Positions 11,829 to 23,200 of a DNA stretch of 37,512 nt are shown here, in pieces. The first letter of the stretch is position 1, and each line of letters starts with the position of its first letter. Under the pieces are notes generated by a model that searched no databases, was not told where the DNA came from, and worked only from the letters and a program-made list of their open reading frames with translations. The translations under genes and the position numbers were made by a program. Source of the stretch: Alectoria sarmentosa (Eukaryota > Ascomycota > Lecanoromycetes > Lecanorales > Parmeliaceae); the NCBI GenBank assembly GCA_009733775.1, contig WOGZ01000322.1, positions 1-37,512 on the forward strand. Direction: 5' to 3'.

Positions 11829-12593
11829 TTAAACTACAATGAATGAGCCAAGACTCTTCGCACGGATTGGCTTGACCGCTGAGAAAAAGGGACCACGCTA
11901 TTGCAGGCCAAGCCGGAAATGCAGAGCAACATGACTACTATGAACGGAGAAAGCTCACCAAGATGACTCGGCAACAGAAAATTAGCAATACCCTCCTTTA
12001 TTCTGTACTCATGCCCACAATTGCCGCACACCATCTTACCCTCGCGAACTTCGGTCTCGAGGAGAAGGGTGTGCAGGTCGCGCATTACTTTCTCGTGGGA
12101 AGCTTCGTTTTCGGAGGTCGCGTTGACGGTATTCGAAGGTGCAAGATGCGCTGTGGTAGCGGAGCTTATTGGCTTTTCAATGGGAACGGTAGTGAAACCG
12201 AGCTAAAGATGAGAAGCCGTGAGTGGTGAGCTGCTCCCTGAATATTCATACGAGCTTCAGGAGCAGAAAGGGACGGTTGAATAAGACGTTGTGATTATGG
12301 AAAGGGGGATAGGACATAGTCGTGGTGGAGAACCCTATTCATTGGATATATTTTTGCAAGAGGACAAAGGCAGACAGATATACGAGGGGCTCGCACGCGA
12401 CACATACCTCTTTGGCTGTAATTTTGAACGCTTCCCAGTCTACCCTAGGAAGAAGATTCGATAGGAAAAAAGGATTGTACTCAATGTCCGACTGCTCAAG
12501 CTCGGCGTCTTTGAAATGGAGGGGAAAAGAAAGGGGAGAAGTCTTGCATGCTTTGACGGCACAGGTCAGGAAGTTTACTGTCAGAATCTTCAT
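11829..12593 (-). CDS. trm112: Multifunctional methyltransferase activator Trm112
   Basis: Small zinc-binding partner that stabilises and activates methyltransferases of tRNA (Trm9, Trm11), release factor eRF1 (Mtq2) and 18S rRNA (Bud23). Coding exons 12593-12408, 12202-11959 and 11833-11829, introns 205 and 125 bp, phase consistent, 144 aa (yeast protein 135). The N-terminus MKILTVNFLTCAVKAC supplies Cys11 and Cys16; VCGNCGHEY supplies Cys121 and Cys124, completing the four-Cys zinc site. The family C-terminus IKEGIANFLLP..HLV is complete. The middle region (about residues 72-100) is variable and Ser/Thr/Ala-rich, as is usual in fungal homologues. Oddity: the final coding exon is only 5 nt (TT plus TAA), completing Val144 and the stop. 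Without that splice the frame reads through into unrelated sequence. An upstream in-frame ATG at 12,623 would add ten residues, but the family start fits 12,593. Confidence 0.95.
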
Positions 12594-12746
12594 GTCTGAC
12601 TTCCTGTACTCCCCCAAAATCAAGGCAGATACAATGTCGTCTAGTCGGGTTGTTCTTGAGAGGATGACTTTCTGGGGAAACCTTCGATCCTGTCCACGAG
12701 TTGGGCGGACTTGGCAACTGAACCAAGATACTTTGCTTCACTCCCC

Positions 12747-12755
12747 CTTTATATA
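12747..12755 (-). promoter_or_regulatory. Candidate TATA box for trm112
   Basis: TATATAAAG on the minus strand, about 155 bp upstream of the trm112 start codon and correctly oriented. It fits a TATA element, but only position and consensus support it. Confidence 0.3.
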
Positions 12756-13124
12756 CCATCTTATTCTGAACTTCTTCTGCCATCTCATCTATTCGTATCT
12801 ATGTCTCCTCTCTTGACACCGTATCAATGACCTATCAGATCATACTACACTCTCATTCACGCTACTAGCTCCTTTTCGCTAGTCTCAACCCCTCAAGGAT
12901 TCTATGAATGGTCTCAACAATCCATCCAACTCTCTCTTTCCCTGCTTCCACAGTAGCCAGCTGCACAGAACTCTACCCCCCACACCCGCCACGTAACTTC
13001 CTTCTCTTCTCATCATTTGTCCTGCTGATGCCTTGAGAGCGCCGCTCACTATACTTTCTGCCGATGAATACAGATTACTTACGCGGTGGACACTTTTAAG
13101 CCTCTCCTTGAGATCTTCAGCTTC

Positions 13125-13449
13125 CATGGTCCTTTGCTATATATACATCATTCGGCATTTGCGCCACGTAGTCTAGCAAAGAGCACTGGGAGCTCACCCA
13201 GCCCCTATCAGAGCAGAACAGGAAACCGTTGGTTGCGTAGGGCTGGAATCGGCGAGCGTTGGCGGCGGAGCGCGAAGATGCTCGTGAGATCCTGGTGCGA
13301 GAGCTGCAGTAGTTTAAGTCAGCCATGGTGCAGATACTTTCAATCGTCTGAAACAGGTCCGCTCACCTGCTGGGCTGAGGCGCACTCTGTCGGTGATCGA
13401 TGAAAAGCTGAACCTGTCTGTTAGGGAAATCGGAGTAGCGCTACACTGA
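13125..13449 (+). CDS. Candidate small spliced gene, function unknown
   Basis: Weak candidate. The final exon frame ending at TGA 13,447-13,449 reads as a basic amphipathic segment (SPAGLRRTLSVIDEKLN). It can be joined in frame by a 50-bp GTGAGA..GTGCAG intron to an upstream exon (after TAG near 13,240) that reads RRALAAERED. A possible first exon starts at ATG 13,125 and ends at a GTAGTC donor, with a CTCAC branch-like site before the acceptor. Against it: the donor of the first intron is poor, no family is recognised, and the minus strand here holds an equally good intron (GTGAGC, branch GCTGAC, acceptor CTGCAG; about 13,305-13,367) implying a competing minus-strand gene. Treat the strand and exons as unresolved. 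Confidence 0.22.
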
Positions 13450-14145
13450 GCCCCATCGGATGCTGGCTCCACGTGGCGCTCTTCTGCTCTTATGGACTGG
13501 CTGTTTCGCCGAGACGAGTATAAATCACAAGAACTGTACTTCGGCAAGTTGTCTCTGACAGCACGGAATTGAAAGTGTGCGTATTCTGATGTGCTAAGTT
13601 ATGAGATACTCAAGGGGCTATCCATGCGTTCGAGAAGGCTTCGGGGGGGACGAGAGAAACATGCCTTGACGCCGGAATTTGAGCTCAAGTTCTCTGGGAA
13701 GGCCAATCTAGGAGGATCGAAAGCTTTTCCTGACGCAGAGGTCTGGGCTGCGACCACACAGTTTCTAGGAGTGTCTCTTATATCCTGCGATTGGTCTTGG
13801 TCTGACTTGTCGGTCATGTGAGCAACAATGTACTTGCAATATCGATGCGTAATCAAGCAACTTCTGAGAAGAGAGGGGGTCGCTGGATAAGGAGGAAAGG
13901 GATTTGAGGAAACAAAAGCACTGGTAAAAAAGCCGTAGTATGTGACCGCCTTCTAGAACTCACACTCCTTTTGGTATTCAGAGGGTTCTAGAACAGAGAA
14001 AAATTATCCTTTTTACTTTGATCTCGGCTGACGTGATCCCTTCACACACTTCAACTGCCATTGACTGAGGGATTCTTTCAATGTCAATGCAAAGCGCCCT
14101 GGAGAGTACTTGTATGCTTTTTCGAATAGTTTCCAAGCCCTCATC
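13450..14145. other. Unassigned intergenic sequence
   Basis: About 700 bp of normal composition downstream of arc40. No frame shows a domain or family resemblance, and I see no tRNA or repeat. It should include the arc40 3'UTR. Confidence 0.45.
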
Positions 14146-15401
14146 TCATGTGGACCATATGACCACTCGTCCATCAACACCGCTGGCTGCGAACCATTAG
14201 TATGTGAGCGTCCTTCCTGACCCCCAACTACCATTGATTACTCACAGCTGAACTTCTTGACAATTCCGCCAGCTTCATCATAATTTCTGATTGTTGCAAT
14301 GGTGTTCTGGTGCACTGTCTTTAGCTGGGTATCATCCTTGCTCTTCCCTTTCAGATCCATTTGCCTAAACATGTTCAGAGCAGATTCGTCACGCATTTCT
14401 CCCAGTCCAGGCCTGCCCTTCGACTCCATGGAGCCTACAATCTGCCAGCCTTGCTCGTTACCCCGCAGTCTGTATGCTTCGCAGTCCTCCTCATTGTCAG
14501 CGGCAAGCTCCTATGGGCATGAAGGTTACTTACATATCCAGCAGCAATGATCTCGCTCTCTCCATTCCAGATCAGGCTCAGGAAGGGCAGAAGTTGCGTG
14601 CCAAGGCTGACTACAGCGTTGGGAGGCTCGTCAGGACCGCTTGGATAGACCACAGTGATACTACTATCATGTGCAGTGTACGCCAGAGCGTTGCCGCTTG
14701 GCGAAAAAGCACAGCCGTGAACCCAACCCGCTGAGTTGTTTAAGAACTCTCCGCACACAGTGTTGAAGGGCAGTCTTTCGCCCCAGACGCTACTCTCCGG
14801 TCTAGCGTCAACCCCCTTGATGAAGCTCGAGAACACTCTTGCATGCGCATCTGTAGATCCCGCCGCCAAAAGGACCGAATTGGGGTGCCATGCCACAGTC
14901 GTGATGGTGCTTCGTATGGGCTTCTTCAAATGCTTCGACACCCACCAATCGTTCTCTTCCTCAAAGTAACAGACTGCAATGACGCGGGCACCAGAGCCAA
15001 CTGCAAACTTTTTCTCCGACGGAGACCACCGGACAAATGTAGCTGCGCGGTTGATGCGGAGCAGTACGAGCGTAGGCTTCCAGCCCGAAGGTGATGGTTC
15101 CCAGACGTATGCATTGCGATCTGGGGGTCCCCAAATCAATCTCTTCCCTAGAACCTTTGAGCTCTCCCTGAGACACACCTTGGGAGCAAGTGACGATTCG
15201 CCCAGTACTCGGGGCAATGTCGACACTTGTTACAGTCTTGTCGTGTCCCTTGAGCTCATCTTGCAAGGTGAAACTGTTCCCCAACCTGCTGTAGAGCTCA
15301 ACGTTGTTGTCTCTGGCCACAGCTAATGTCTGCCTGTCTGCGGAGAAGGAATGATCAATGATTGGGTGATGGAAAAGGTGATGAACGTCGGGTGAAGCCA
15401 T
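14146..15401 (-). CDS. arc40: Arp2/3 complex WD40 subunit (ARPC1/Arc40)
   Basis: WD40 beta-propeller subunit of the Arp2/3 complex, which nucleates branched actin at cortical patches and endocytic sites. Coding exons 15401-15179, 15120-14534, 14486-14246 and 14186-14146 give 363 aa, normal for the family (about 360-385). Features in order: N-terminal HHPIIDHSFSADRQTLAV; LKGHDKTVTSVDIAP; a VWEP blade end; INRAATFVRWSPSEKKFAVGSG; YFEEENDWWVSKH; TITTVAWHPNSVLLAAGS; WVHGCAFSPSGNALAY; and the closing SGVDGRVVIWS. These match ARPC1 rather than a generic WD protein. The start at MASPDVHH is chosen by family fit; an in-frame ATG 33 codons upstream is less likely. Introns are 58, 47 and 59 bp; intron 2 appears to use an unusual GAG acceptor (or another GAG three bases earlier, adding one Glu). 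The start codon lies only about 300 bp from the AT-rich block. Confidence 0.96.
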
Positions 15402-15705
15402 TGCAGATGCTGGGCGATAGGAGTAGCTCTCTACTATCGCCGTTGTCGGGTGAGTAGACGAGTGGTCAAGGTCTGTCTTTAATGGAAATGTATCTATCAT
15501 ATGGAGTGTGGGGGGGTGCCAAGTGCGGGCTAAGATATGGAAAATGTACTAGTACTAGTACCCCGAAATCACCCCTCATTTAGGTACCTACTTATTCGGC
15601 AAAAGACTTCAATGCCCGCACCCGCAGCTGAAAAGACTCGGATACCAAAGCCACCCGCATATACCTTACGGGCGTGCCCTAGACTGCGCACACCGTATTG
15701 AAATA
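15402..15705. promoter_or_regulatory. arc40 upstream region and island edge
   Basis: About 300 bp between the arc40 start codon and the abrupt drop in GC near 15,705. It must contain the promoter and 5'UTR. It includes a perfect 16-bp palindrome (15,546-15,561, GTACTAGT repeated as its own complement) about 145 bp upstream of the ATG. A regulatory role for it is only possible, not shown. Confidence 0.5.
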
Positions 15706-17080
15706 ATATTGTTTCTGTAAATCAATACAATCGTAACTTAACAGAATTCTTTTTTTATAATAATTATGATATTATCATTTCGAGCGTATCGTTAATGTTC
15801 AAAATACGATATAATTTTATAATTAATTTTAAATTAATGTAATTGCAAAATAGTGTTATTACGTAATAAAATATAAAAAGTTTTAAAAAATCGTTTCGTC
15901 GATAAAGTTTAAAGCATAATTAAATAATTATTAATATAAATTAAAATAATCTTAAATGAAAAGAAAATATATATATAAAAAAACATTTATATAAAAATAA
16001 ATGTCTTTATTAAAACACGTTAAACTTTATCGAATAATGTTAAAAAAATGTGATATTAAAGAAAAGTTGATTTTATTAAAAATATAAAATACGCTTATAA
16101 TATTATCTTTTCTTTTAAAAAGCGATGTTTCAGCGCTATAAAAATTAAAAATGTTCGTTTATAATTTATTTTAAATCTTTATAACTTATAATCGATAATT
16201 AATATAATTAAAAAAAACTATCGAAATAACATTTATAATAATAACGATATTATATTTTAAGATAATAGTTAATAATAACGTTAATATTATAATATTTTAC
16301 TAATATAAACATTTAAAAATAACGTAATTCGATTAAAAATTAATATTATAATCGTCGTTAAAGCATTTAATATACGATATTAATTTAATATTTATATTTT
16401 AACGAAAAAAAATCGCAGAAATTAAGCGATATAATTTAATAAAATCTTTTGAATCGAATTAAATTATAAACGTTAAATTTTATTTAAACGTCGTATATAT
16501 TTTAATAATGTTTTACGAAGTTTTTTTTTATAAAATGTTATTTATGTAATATCGAATAACGTTAACAATAACGACGACGAGATGTTAAAATAACGTTAAA
16601 GAGTTTTTTAAGACTTTATAATATGAATAAAGAGAATAACGCGTTCGTTTAAATCTTAAATCGTATATTATCGTCGTCGATCAATATCGATTTTTGAAAA
16701 AACGTGAAAATGCATTTTTACGATAATAGTTAAATTGAAAATATTTATATTATTGCTTAATATAATAATAATAACATAAAAAAGAAAAAAGAAAAATTGA
16801 ACAATAAACTTTTTTTATAAATTAATCGTTAATTTAATCGAATAATGCGTAATCTTTTCATCGTAATTTATTTAAATATTATTTATAAAAATCTTTTATT
16901 ATATTTTTTGCATTATCGAATTCGTTTTTATTAATATTATATTAATTAAAAATTTTGTTAACATTTTTTCATTTAATTTTATAATTTTTTGAAATTTAAT
17001 ATATTGTTAATTTTTAATTTTTTTTTATCTTTTACGATAATAATTTTAAAAAAAGAGTTTTTTTAATTAAATAATAAAGA

Positions 17081-17143
17081 ATAATAATAAATATATATCA
17101 CTTTTCGATAAATGTATATTATTTTTTGATATATATATATTCT
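17081..17143 (+). repeat. 63-bp inverted repeat, left copy
   Basis: Matches the reverse complement of 23,774-23,836 over 63 bp, with about half a dozen differences, nearly all transitions. The core CTTTTCGATAAATGTATATTA is shared almost exactly. It could be the terminal inverted repeat of a 6.76-kb DNA transposon, or one of two dispersed copies of a short repeat in opposite orientation. No similarity continues outside or inside. Confidence 0.7.
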
Positions 17144-17530
17144 TATTTATTTTATATATCTTTATCGACGTATAATTCTTTTTGAAATTTTCAAAAAAAG
17201 TAAAATATGTAATTAAATAAATTTTCGTAAAAATTAAAAACTGTGATGCAATAATTAAAAAATAAATTTATAATTTCATTTAATTGAAAAACTTAATTAA
17301 TTATAATTTATAGCGGCGTTAAAATCGATATTAATATTTAATTACGTCGTACGTTTTAATAAACGCGTAAATATTATATAGAAATTTTCTTAAAATATAG
17401 AAATTTTCGAAGTATTTATTATGATACTCGTCGAATTAACGTTACGACGTATTAAAAAAAATGTTATTCGTTAATTAATTCATTATTTTAATTAAACGTC
17501 GCAATGTCTTTTCTTTTTTTAAATAATTAT

Positions 17531-17614
17531 GTAAATAAATAAGTAAGTAAACAAATAAACAAAATATTATCGCGATAATATTTTATTTACTTATTTATTT
17601 ACTTACTTATTTAT
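17531..17614. repeat. 42-bp-arm hairpin (perfectly centred palindrome)
   Basis: Two 42-bp arms (17,531-17,572 and 17,573-17,614) are reverse complements without a gap or spacer, centred on CGCG. Every mismatch between the arms is a transition. The arms consist of GTAA/ATAA-like tetramer runs. Probably an ancient perfect palindrome whose arms were mutated independently. Confidence 0.75.
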
Positions 17615-17656
17615 ATCGTCGTAATAATAAATAAATAAATATAAATAATCGAATTT

Positions 17657-18161
17657 GCGAAAAACAAAATAAAAAACGAAGTTAAAAACGAAGCGAAAAT
17701 GATTTATTTTTTTAATATAAAGTTAAAATTTAATAATGGCGATATCGATAAATAAAAATATATCGCATAACGTCGAAATTTTTTATAAATATATAAAACG
17801 TATAATAAGACGTTTTTAAATATAAAAAAATTTACGTTATCATTATAAACGATTTAATTAAATATCGTTTAATTATTTTATATATAATTATTTAAATAAA
17901 TATTAAAATAACGAAATTTGTGAAAAAAAATTGCGAAAAACAAAGCGAAAAGCGAAACGAAGATAATTTATTTTTTTAATATAAAGTTAAAATTTGATGA
18001 CGATGATATTAATAAATAAAAATATATCGTATAACGTCGAATTTTTTTATAAATATATAAAATACAAAATACGACGTTTTTGAATATAAAAAGATTTACG
18101 TCGTTATTATAAATAACTTAATCGAATATCGCTTAATTATTTTATATATAATTATTTAAAC
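17657..18161 (+). repeat. Tandem duplication, two about 230-240-bp copies
   Basis: Copy 1 (17,657-17,897) and copy 2 (17,933-18,161) share the same order of blocks: GCGAAAAACAAA start, a TTTTTTTAATATAAAGTTAAA core, AATAAAAATATATCG, and a TTATTTTATATATAATTATTT end. They are separated by about 35 bp and differ mostly by transitions plus small indels. No coding content is visible. Confidence 0.7.
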
Positions 18162-18390
18162 AATATTATAATATTAAAAATTAAATAATTTAAAAGTTTT
18201 TATAAATAAAAAATAATAATAAAACGAATAATATATTAAATAAAATTCGATAATTAAAAAAAAACTTTTATGCGCTCGTATATGTGCGCAAATAATCGAT
18301 ATAAAATTTCGTATTAAAAAAATATTAAAAAATATTAAACTCAAATCTCAACATTAAATAATGTAGTTTTTATTAAAGAATGTTGAAAAT

Positions 18391-18551
18391 TGAATAATTA
18401 TTACGAATTTCTTTATCGAATTCTCGATTAAATTTAGCGTTTTAACATTGCGAAGTTTTCTTTTTTTGCAAATTATCTATGTTCATAAATTCTTTAATAC
18501 ACATTATATATATATATTATAAATATATAATTTAAATTTTATTCTTTAACA
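18391..18551 (+). repeat. 161-bp LTR-like direct repeat, copy 1
   Basis: Begins TG and ends CA (TGAATAATT..TTTAACA). Direct repeat of 20,120-20,280 with identical length and no gaps. Differences are mainly C/T and G/A transitions. No clear target-site duplication is seen: the flanking 5-mers differ. Confidence 0.65.
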
Positions 18552-20119
18552 ATTAATAATAATATTTAATTTAAATATTCTTTCGAATCGTTTATATCGT
18601 CGTTTAACTCGTAATTATTATATATTAATAATTAGCTTTCACGCTTTCGCTACGCAGCTAAATTATTATAATTTACGCATTATATATTATCGTTAATTCT
18701 TTTAATAAATTATTTAATACTCATATTATGATTTCATTAATTAATTAAAAGTTTTATAATAAAATTTTAATAAATCGTTAAATTATAATCGAATTAAAAG
18801 AAAAAGAAAATAGCGAAGAAAATAACGAAAAGCTAATTAACATTATTATTAATTAACAAATTAATATATTATTATTACTTTTAATTCTTTCAGAATTCTC
18901 AGAGTAATAAATATATAATATAATGAATTTATTTTAAAACATGTTATATACGACGTTATAGCAATTTCTTTCTTTATAATCGATTTTAACATCGCGAGAT
19001 TAAACGATTTCAATAATTTCGCTCTTTATTATCGAAAAATCAAACATCTTTTTTTTAAAAAACTCGCCTTTATATACAATTTCACGTTTATTACGAATTG
19101 AAAAAGTAAAATATTTTAATTCGAAGTATTAGTTAAAATAGAAAACTATAGTATATAATTCGATTATTAATATTAATAAATACGTTTATTATCGTAACGT
19201 TTATATCTTTATCGATAAACTTGAAAAATTTAATTACTCAATATAACGTTAAACATATAATTTTTACGTGTTTTCGTAACTTCGCATTAATGTGATATTT
19301 AATAAAGTTAATCGAATTGAAACGAGATTTTTTGCGAGACACGAATTTAAATCGATAATACATTACATTAATTAATCGATTTAAAACGAAAACATTAATA
19401 ACATTATCGCAATTAATAAAATAAATATATTTATTAATAAATATAAAGTTTATTTCTTTTCAAGTATTTATTTAATAAATGCTTTATTTAATTAAATTCA
19501 TCGAATTTCATTTTATATATAATCAGTTAACATTATTGTGAAATTAATTCAATATTAATTTACGTCGCGATATATCAAAGTCACGTTTTATTATTACGTT
19601 ACGTTAATTTCTCGAATAAATAAATAATAAAACACTCATTTAAATAAAATTAATTTAGAGATAATAACGTTTATAATAAAATAAGTTTACTTTTCACGAT
19701 TTTACATTAATTTATTATGCAAATAAATAAAAAAAACGTTTTATCGCAATAATAAAATCGATATATAACGTTTGAAAATCGCAAAAATTAAGCATATTTC
19801 GCGAAAAGTGAGTACGAGAATAATTAGAAATAAAAGAATTAATTTTATAAAATTAATATACGATTCGACGAAATCTCGAATATTGCATATTTGAACGAAT
19901 TAAATTTATTTAATATTTTTTAAAAGTTATATTAAAATTTTCTTTTTTTATATGATTTCGAATTTGCTTAAAAATTTATTATTTAATAATTATAATATTA
20001 TATCGATTTAAAATACGCACTTTCGCTAATTATAAATATATATTATCGTCGATTATAATTAATTATTTAATTTATATTATAATCGTCGACGATGAAAACG
20101 TCGTTATTTTCGTTTTTTG

Positions 20120-20280
20120 TGAGCATTTATTACGAATTTCTTTATCGAATTCTCGATTAAATTTAGCGTCTTAACACTGCGAAGTCTTTTTTCTTTATAA
20201 GTTACTTATATTTATAAATTTCTTAATATATATTACACACACACACTATAAATATATAATTTAAATTTTATTTTTTGATA
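20120..20280 (+). repeat. 161-bp LTR-like direct repeat, copy 2
   Basis: Partner of 18,391-18,551. It starts TGAGCATTTATTACG and ends TTTTTTGATA, where the terminal CA appears as TA, consistent with RIP. A short ACACAC run (20,235-20,245) replaces the TATATA run of copy 1 and is probably the less mutated state. Confidence 0.65.
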
Positions 20281-23200
20281 ATAATTTTTCTTTTCATTTT
20301 AAAAAAATTTAACAAAATTTCTTTATATAAAATTATAAAAAAAAATTAAGCGACAATAAAGCTTTATAATTGCACTTTTTATATAAAACGTATTAAACGA
20401 TTAAATTGTATTAAAAATATATAATTAAACGATTTATTAATAAATTTTTATACGCGAGATTTATTTAAAAAAGTAATATAATAAAGTGTAAATAAATTTA
20501 TAATGTAACTTAACTCTATTTTTTATTAATTTATATTATTTACAATAACTTTAATTTAAATAATGTTAAGTAAATAATAAAAAAAGTTTATAATTAATTA
20601 ATAAAAGATCGAAAAAATGAAAATATAATTTAATATAAAATAAATCGATTAAAATATAAAAAATGTAAAAAGAAAAAAGCACGAGCATTAAAATTTTAAA
20701 AAATTATAAAAATTATTATATTCAAATATTAATCAAATTATATATTAATATTATACGTGAAAAAAATTAAATAATGTTTTAACATTTTATTATTAAATAA
20801 ATGTTGAATTTTTTTATTTACGTTTATTATGCGATCGTGTAAAATATTCTCTTATTTCTTTTATAATTCTTTTTTCTATTATAATCTCTTATTATCGTAA
20901 TCGCTCGATTAAAGATTTTATTAAAATTATTATTATAAATTAAGCTTTTTTTATAATTAAAGTTTATATAATAATTAAAAAAAATAATGCAATTATTAAT
21001 TCAACGAAATTTTTTATAAACATTTTATATTTAAAATTTATATTTTATTTAATAATTAAACATTAATTTTAATGTGTGATTTAATAAATTCAATTTTTTT
21101 TTAATAAAGTTATATATTTATTAATTATAAAAACGTTTTGCGATGCTTTTAAATCGATTATGTTTTTTAAATAATTCGTTAGTAAAATTATCAAATTAAA
21201 AAGATTTAAATATATCGTTTTAATTAATAATATAATAAAATTGTTTTTTTGTTAAATTTATAAAATATCTTTTAAATTTAAATTCTTTATTATTTAATTG
21301 AATCTTTTTTAATAATATCAAAATTTCTTTATATGTTGTGTATATAATCGTTAAAAAACTTTTATAATAAATTCGTAATATCGATTTTCGAATTGAATTA
21401 ATATTAACGCTTTTCAAATTGAAAATCTTTTAATATAATTTATTTAATTATTATATCAAACGTAACATTATCGTTTTTCAAATCGTTTTTTAAATCGTTT
21501 TTAAGCGCATACGTAAACTTAATTATTTTAAAAAATACGCGCTTAAAATCGAATTTTGAAATATAATCAAAATTAAAGTTTTGAAATTTCGAAGATTTTA
21601 AAAAATTTAAAAATTTAAAAATTTAAATTAATGAAATTATATAATTTCTTTTTCGATTTTTTCGTTATTTTTTTTTTAAAACTTGCGCAATTTTATTATT
21701 TCACGCATTTAAAATAATTTTTATTCGCTTATATTATAATAATTTTCGTTATATAAATTTTTGAAACGCAAGTTTCGTTCGTATAAAATTTTTATAAAAG
21801 TTAACGAATTTATCTTTTATATAAGCGATAATCGATTTATATATAATAAATAATAAATTAATTAATTATTAAAAATCTTTTATTTTAATAAAATTATTTC
21901 GTTTATAAAAGTTAATTAACTTTTTATATCGTTAATAAAAATATATATTTAAATTTAAATTATTTTAACGTCTTTTATTATTCTCGTTTATATTTTATAA
22001 TAATAAAAATTTTTAAATATAATAAAAAAAGTTTTAATATAAATTTTTTAACTTCTTTTTAGCGATTTTTTTATATTAATTTAATATTTAACGTAAAGTA
22101 AAAAATATTATATAAATAATAATATCGCGTAATATAAATTTATAAAGCTTTATTAATAACGTAGTTTTTTTATTTTCAATATTATTAATATAATTGTTTC
22201 GCTAAATGAAAAAAGCTTTATAATATTTATAATAATAATTTAAAAATCTTTTATTTAAATTTAATTCACGATTAATTAAAAATAAAAATAAAAGATCTTT
22301 TATTAATTAAAAATTTAAACTCTCTTTTTAAAATCGTATTATAATTTTCTTTTTCGAAATAATAATGTTTTAAAAATATAACTTTTTATTAATATAACAT
22401 TAAATAAATTTAATTTAAAATGAAATAAATTTACATTTTTATTAAATAAATGCAAATTACGAAATTATAATAATTATAAATCTTTTAAAAAAAATTCATT
22501 TAATTTTAAAGATAATTATAATAATTACGTATATTATTCGAAATTAATAAGCGTAAAATTTAATTCAAGTTTTTTTAATATAAAAACGCGATTTGTAAAT
22601 AATAATAACGTTTTTATTAATATATTAAACATATAATATATGCTCAAAATTTAAAAAAATTATATTATAAACATTAATTAAAGTCTTTTCGCGATTAATG
22701 ATATTAACGATTAAATTACGAATGTTTAATTTAATGCACATATTTCGATATTGCTATAACGTTTAAAAATAATTCTCGAAATACTTCGCAATTAAAAAAT
22801 AAAAGATTATATAAATTATTTCTTTTCACGCGTTTATACTCATAATAATTAATAATAATAAAAAATTATTTATTTTATAAATTATGTTTATAATAATTAT
22901 CTTTCAATTTTTTTTTAATATTTTATAATAAGATTTTCGCGAAAAGAAGAAATATGTAATTCGATTGTTCGAATTTTTTCGAAATTTAATATATTATTCA
23001 TTTAATGCGTATAATTATTTAAATAAAATTTATATTAACGTAAAAGATTTTAATTTTTAACGACGAATTTTGATTTTCGCATTATAAATATTTTGAGACT
23101 TTTAAATAAAATTCTTTTTATTCACATTTTGATATAAATTATAAAATATATCATTTAAAATAGCACGATTAATCGTTTAATTCGTAATTAAATTTATTAT

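Larger units (their letters stand above)
18391..20280. mobile_element. Candidate non-autonomous LTR element (TRIM/LARD-like)
   Basis: Two 161-bp gap-free direct repeats with TG..CA or TG..TA ends enclose 1,568 bp in which I find no trace of RT, integrase or gag. The short LTRs and lack of coding sequence fit a terminal-repeat retrotransposon derivative. Alternatives are a deleted autonomous element, or two solo copies in the same orientation. Primer-binding and polypurine sites cannot be recognised after RIP. Confidence 0.45.

Noticed and set aside
11963..12229. Plus-strand frame of 88 codons
   Set aside because: Antisense shadow of trm112 exon 2, whose product and zinc-site cysteines are clear on the minus strand.
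13117..13326. Minus-strand frame MADLNYCSS.. as a first exon
   Set aside because: Its ATG and the following GCTGAC..CTGCAG look like the 3' end of an intron, so the start codon is probably intronic.
17531..17640. CRISPR-like repetitive tetramers (GTAA/ATAA runs)
   Set aside because: No repeat-spacer spacing; explained by a palindrome of low-complexity units in a eukaryotic genome.
21220..21417. 65-codon minus-strand frame in AT-rich DNA
   Set aside because: Lys/Ile/Asn/Tyr-rich and stop-free, possibly a transposon relic, but no motif can be named and neighbouring codons do not extend it.
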